Below, in pieces: positions 60,675-64,000 of a stretch of 64,000 nt of DNA. How positions within the stretch are numbered: position 1 is the stretch's first letter; every line of letters starts with the position of its first letter. A model generated the notes under the pieces. It made no database searches, had not been told where the DNA came from, and saw only the letters and a program-made list of their open reading frames with translations. Position numbers and translations under genes: made by a program. The stretch is from a bacterium (lineage in GTDB: Bacteria > Myxococcota_A > Polyangia > Nannocystales > Nannocystaceae): NCBI GenBank assembly GCA_024742475.1, contig JANSYI010000004.1, positions 124,001 to 188,000 on the forward strand. The letters run 5' to 3'.

Positions 60675-63600
60675 ATGAACGCGCAAAAACAAGCAGTCTG
60701 GTTCTGGCGAGCGTTCGGTGTCGCGTTGATCTCGCTGATGGTGTTCCTGGGCGGCACACGGGACAGCCAGGCGCGGCTCGACCCCTACTACGTGCTTCGC
60801 GGCCTGAGCAACGGAGACGTCCGGCCGCGGATCCTGTTCGTCGTCGACACCTCGGGCTCGATGAGCTGGCGCGCGCAAGAGGCCGACGAGCAGTGCAACT
60901 GGGGCGAATGCGAGACGCAGACCGACACCCGTGAGAGCCGGATCTCCGCCGCGCGCAGGGTGATCAACACCGTCATCTCCGACACCGCGGACACGGCCTC
61001 GTTCGCCCTGATGACCTTCGACCAGTACGACCCACCCACGTGGGCACCGCCTCGATGCGAGGGCGGCAACCGATTCACCTGGACGACCTGGTACGGGTAC
61101 TTCAACTGGGCGCAGATCTGGAAGTTCCCCGGCCTGAGCGGCAGCTGGCGGCTGTGTCAGGGCAACGAGCAGCGGCCCTATCCCTACCTGCGGTGGGACG
61201 AGCTCGGCGTGGGCGCGGTGGTCAACGCCAACAATCAGGAGGGCCCGCTGCCCCCCGCCCCTCTCATCGGCCTCAACCCCGGACACGCCACCAACGCGTT
61301 CCGCAGAGTGCAGTGGTTTCCGCGGTTCATGGGCGTGCGGGCGCAGCTCAATGCGGAGACCGATCCCGACCAGGCCGTGTTGAGTCAAACCTACGGAGAC
61401 TACGGCAACGACGCATCGTCTCGATCGGCGAACGTGTGGAACCAGGACTTCTACTACTGGCCCTACGTCGACGGCTTCCCGCACTACGCGGGATACACGA
61501 TGTGGCCCTACAGCACGGGTGCGGACCGGGGCGGAGTCGTGGGTGAAGACGCCAGCGTGCGAGAGGCCAAGCTGTACGCGCCGTTCTTTCTCGACCTCGA
61601 GGAGTCGGGTGTCCTCGAGCAAGACTGGGGTCCCCAATCCGCGGACGACGCGGCGACCACCGTCCTCTCGAAGACTGCGCCCCTGGTCGAGGGTGGCATC
61701 GACGCGGCCGGTGGCACCCCATGGGCCTCGGTCATCGGCGACACCGACGACCCCTACCCGATGCGGAACACCGAGGGCAGCCACCGCTCGGTCGCGAGCT
61801 ACCTATCCTTCGTCACGAGCGAGACCAGCTCGGGCGTGTGTGCGCCCACCGCCGCCGTGCTGCTCACCGACGGCATCCCGAGCCCGGCCACCGAGGGCGG
61901 ACCCCTGCTCTACCGACGGCTTGCCGCCCTGCGCCGCGAACTCAACGTGAAGACCTACGTCGTCGGGTTCTTTCAGGGCAACGAGAGCACCGGCGGGCAG
62001 ATCAACGACATGGCCTGCGCCGCCGCGAGCGGCTGCGAAGGCTTCGGCTGCGGCTCCCCGTGCGACGACCCCGGCGAGCACGCATGGGACACGTGTGCGA
62101 ACCCAGACAATCCCGATGAGGAGTGCGCATTCCTTGCCAACTCCACCGACGAGCTGGCCGAGGTGCTGACCGGCATCGTGACCGAAGCGCTCGATGTCGA
62201 CCTGCCGTCTGGGCCCGGAACGACCGCCAACGAGTTCGGCGTGGGTGCGGGCGGTGTCGCGGGACAAGGGCAGGCCCTACAGACCACGCTCGAGGCACGG
62301 ACGAACTGGCCCGGCTGGCGCGGGCATCTCGAGCGACGCCTCTGCGAGCACCGCGATGCCGACGGGGAGCTTCTGCCCCAATGCACGCTGCCGAGCCCCG
62401 AATGGGAGCCCGAGGAGGTCGAGCACACCTTCGGACCCTGCCCGCAGTCGCACGAGTGGGACGCGGGCGAATGCCTGGCCGAAACGCAGTGGTCCGAGCG
62501 GCGCGTGTTCACGACCAACAGCGCAGGCACGCTGATCCCGGTCATCACCGAGGACGGGATCGCGACGGGAGCCTTTCGCGCCGAGCTGCAGCTGCAGGGC
62601 ATCATCTCCGGCGCAGATCAGCAGGCAAAAGCCGACGCGATCGCGGCGTTCATGCTCGGCCGCGACTGGCCCGAGGGGTGGAAGCTTCCTGGCCTCGCCT
62701 CCTCGACACCCACCTTGGTGCGACGCGTGCCCCGGCTCGATACCCAGAACGTGCCCTCGGTTCCCATTCGCGATCCTCACTGTGGTGGACGACGCCTCGG
62801 GAGCGCAGACGCGGGCTCCCTTCCGCAGTCGCTCGAGGACTTCGCGCGGACGTCGTGGGACACGGTCCTGCCCGAGGGCGGACAACACTACGAGTACCAA
62901 GAAGCCGTCCTCATCGGTGACGACCTCGGGATGCTGCACGCGTTTCAGTACAACAGCGGCAACGAACTGTGGGGCTACGTCCCCAACGCGATGCTGCGCA
63001 ACGTCGCCGACCAGGCCGCTCGGGGCCCCGAGTCGGTGGGGCAGCCCGAAGCACTCGACGAGCACGACTACGGCATCTCGGCGACCGTGAACGCTGGCTT
63101 CGTCTACGACGACAGCGACCCCGACCCTGATGAGCACAGATGGCGGCAGCTCGCGGTCTTCGGCTTCGGTCCCGGGGGTTCGGACTACGTCGCCATCGAC
63201 GTCAGCCACATGTCGCCCGCGTCCCCCCGTGGGCCCCTCGAGGTGCTGTGGTCTACCGACGACGCCGGCCTCGAAGACGTCTACACGCCGCTGCTCGGCG
63301 AGACGTGGGCCCGACCCGCGCTCAGCTACCACGTACCCGCAGACGAGATGAGCCAAGAGCCCGACCCGTTCCTCGTGGTGGGCTCGGGCTACGGCAGTGG
63401 CGGCGAGCAGGGGCGCTCACTGCTGCGCATCGACGCCCTGTCCGGAGAGCTGCTCGAGCGGGTCGACGTCGGCCTGCCCAGCGCCGACACCTACGAGGCG
63501 GCGTTCGGGCTCGTCTCCGATGCTGCCGTGGGCACGCACTGCCTCAGCCGCTTCTGGGCCGAGGCTCAGGAGACGTACATCACCGACCCCTCGGGACGAC

Positions 63601-64000
63601 TCTTCCGGTGGGACCTGGGCCGGACCTCCGAGCACGAAGCCGACAGCGCGGGGCCTTGGGAGGGCACCGCCAGCCCGGTGGCGCAGTTTCACGCATGCGA
63701 GGGACCGGGGGCGAGCTGCTCGGTCAGCAGCAGCAACGCCGGGGAGCCGTTTGCCTTCGCGCCGGCCGTGTCTGCCAACGACCGCATCGACGACCAAGCC
63801 AACGCGGCCGGAGGCCTCCCCCCCGAAGGCGAAGACCAGTTCCTGGTGGCGTTGATCAGCGGCGCTCACAATGACAGCGCGACCAACCACCACGACGGAA
63901 CGAACACCTTCCACAGCAGCCTCTACCTGCTCGCCGACGACCACCGCGCCGAGCCGGGTCAGGGGTTCACCATCCCTGCCGGTGCGCCCAAGATGTCCAT
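60675..64000 (+). CDS. pilY1: PilY1-like type IV pilus adhesin/assembly protein, 3' end outside window
   Basis: At least 1108 codons, open to the window edge. Signal peptide (1-34). A von Willebrand A domain follows with MIDAS motif VDTSGSMSW, a Thr-region LMTFDQYD and Asp in LLTDGIPSP. It is Trp/Tyr-rich between these, with Cys pairs. The C-terminal part begins the PilY1 beta-propeller: LIGDDLGMLHAFQYNSGNEL, then WGYVPNAML, the family hallmark. PilY1 caps the pilus as adhesin and modulates extension. A sigma-54 promoter precedes it, as is common for PilR-controlled pilin genes. Confidence 0.9.
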   Translation, partial: MNAQKQAVWFWRAFGVALISLMVFLGGTRDSQARLDPYYVLRGLSNGDVRPRILFVVDTSGSMSWRAQEADEQCNWGECETQTDTRESRISAARRVINTVISDTADTASFALMTFDQYDPPTWAPPRCEGGNRFTWTTWYGYFNWAQIWKFPGLSGSWRLCQGNEQRPYPYLRWDELGVGAVVNANNQEGPLPPAPLIGLNPGHATNAFRRVQWFPRFMGVRAQLNAETDPDQAVLSQTYGDYGNDASSRSANVWNQDFYYWPYVDGFPHYAGYTMWPYSTGADRGGVVGEDASVREAKLYAPFFLDLEESGVLEQDWGPQSADDAATTVLSKTAPLVEGGIDAAGGTPWASVIGDTDDPYPMRNTEGSHRSVASYLSFVTSETSSGVCAPTAAVLLTDGIPSPATEGGPLLYRRLAALRRELNVKTYVVGFFQGNESTGGQINDMACAAASGCEGFGCGSPCDDPGEHAWDTCANPDNPDEECAFLANSTDELAEVLTGIVTEALDVDLPSGPGTTANEFGVGAGGVAGQGQALQTTLEARTNWPGWRGHLERRLCEHRDADGELLPQCTLPSPEWEPEEVEHTFGPCPQSHEWDAGECLAETQWSERRVFTTNSAGTLIPVITEDGIATGAFRAELQLQGIISGADQQAKADAIAAFMLGRDWPEGWKLPGLASSTPTLVRRVPRLDTQNVPSVPIRDPHCGGRRLGSADAGSLPQSLEDFARTSWDTVLPEGGQHYEYQEAVLIGDDLGMLHAFQYNSGNELWGYVPNAMLRNVADQAARGPESVGQPEALDEHDYGISATVNAGFVYDDSDPDPDEHRWRQLAVFGFGPGGSDYVAIDVSHMSPASPRGPLEVLWSTDDAGLEDVYTPLLGETWARPALSYHVPADEMSQEPDPFLVVGSGYGSGGEQGRSLLRIDALSGELLERVDVGLPSADTYEAAFGLVSDAAVGTHCLSRFWAEAQETYITDPSGRLFRWDLGRTSEHEADSAGPWEGTASPVAQFHACEGPGASCSVSSSNAGEPFAFAPAVSANDRIDDQANAAGGLPPEGEDQFLVALISGAHNDSATNHHDGTNTFHSSLYLLADDHRAEPGQGFTIPAGAPKMS

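Noticed and set aside
62277..63356. 359-codon minus-strand frame near the window end
   Set aside because: It is antisense to the pilY1-like gene, which is continuous from 60675 to the edge with VWA and propeller motifs.

Overview
The window is GC-rich (roughly 70%) chromosomal DNA of a myxobacterium, most likely of the Nannocystis/Plesiocystis/Enhygromyxa type. Two proteins end in MYXO-CTERM-like tails (Cys, hydrophobic helix, Arg cluster). Many lipoproteins carry long Ser/Thr/Asp/Gly 'TDSDTDS' linkers after the lipobox, and TPR, PilZ and zinc-ribbon/linker/membrane proteins are common. No insertion sequence, phage, CRISPR array or integrase was seen; the region reads as stable core genome.

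Layout. 1-7.9 kb: a large TPR protein (5' end outside the window), a CxxxCH lipoprotein, a secreted trypsin-like protease, prepilin peptidase and a lipoprotein. 7.9-15 kb: a housekeeping run (rsfS, rlmH, comF-like, smpB, unknown, Ycf46-like AAA ATPase, leucyl aminopeptidase), a PilZ protein, a small zinc-ribbon protein and a Ycf35/DUF1257-like protein. 15-25 kb: a LysM murein endopeptidase, lipoproteins, a VOC protein, a chlorophyllase-like hydrolase, a TPR lipoprotein and two LolC/E-type permeases. 25-35 kb: PilZ protein, lipoprotein, outer-membrane barrel, zinc-ribbon membrane protein, tatA, an MltD-like transglycosylase, moeA, an RluA-type pseudouridine synthase, a PP2C phosphatase and rpoH. 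35-46 kb: a GT-C membrane protein, DUF2505 protein, APH/P-loop kinase fusion, universal stress protein, OmpA/MYXO-CTERM protein, an aldo-keto-reductase-like protein with queF, tRNA-His, a lipoprotein and a Tat-exported amidase. 46-58.5 kb: membrane protein, zinc-finger proteins, a two-component system, pyrE, HEAT protein, a membrane-anchored propeller-like protein, purQ and a lipoprotein. 58.6-64 kb: a FadL-type porin and, open to the window edge, a pilY1-like pilus adhesin gene.

Themes. Cell-envelope functions dominate: peptidoglycan hydrolases, lipoproteins, Lol-type permeases, porins, type IV pilus parts. Small translation- and RNA-related genes (rsfS, rlmH, smpB, queF, rluA-type, tRNA-His) are interspersed. 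Operons are tight, with many ATGA or GTGA stop/start overlaps.

Most notable signals: (1) more than a dozen first genes of transcription units carry a YAnnnT hexamer ending 6 (occasionally 7) bases before an ATG/GTG start and show no ribosome binding site, which points to widespread leaderless transcription; (2) a near-perfect sigma-54 -24/-12 element stands before the pilY1-like gene; (3) strong hairpins without a U-tract sit between convergent genes; (4) Ycf46-like and Ycf35-like genes lie within 4 kb of each other in this non-photosynthetic bacterium; (5) queF is divergent from tRNA-His, whose wobble base is a target of the pathway queF serves.
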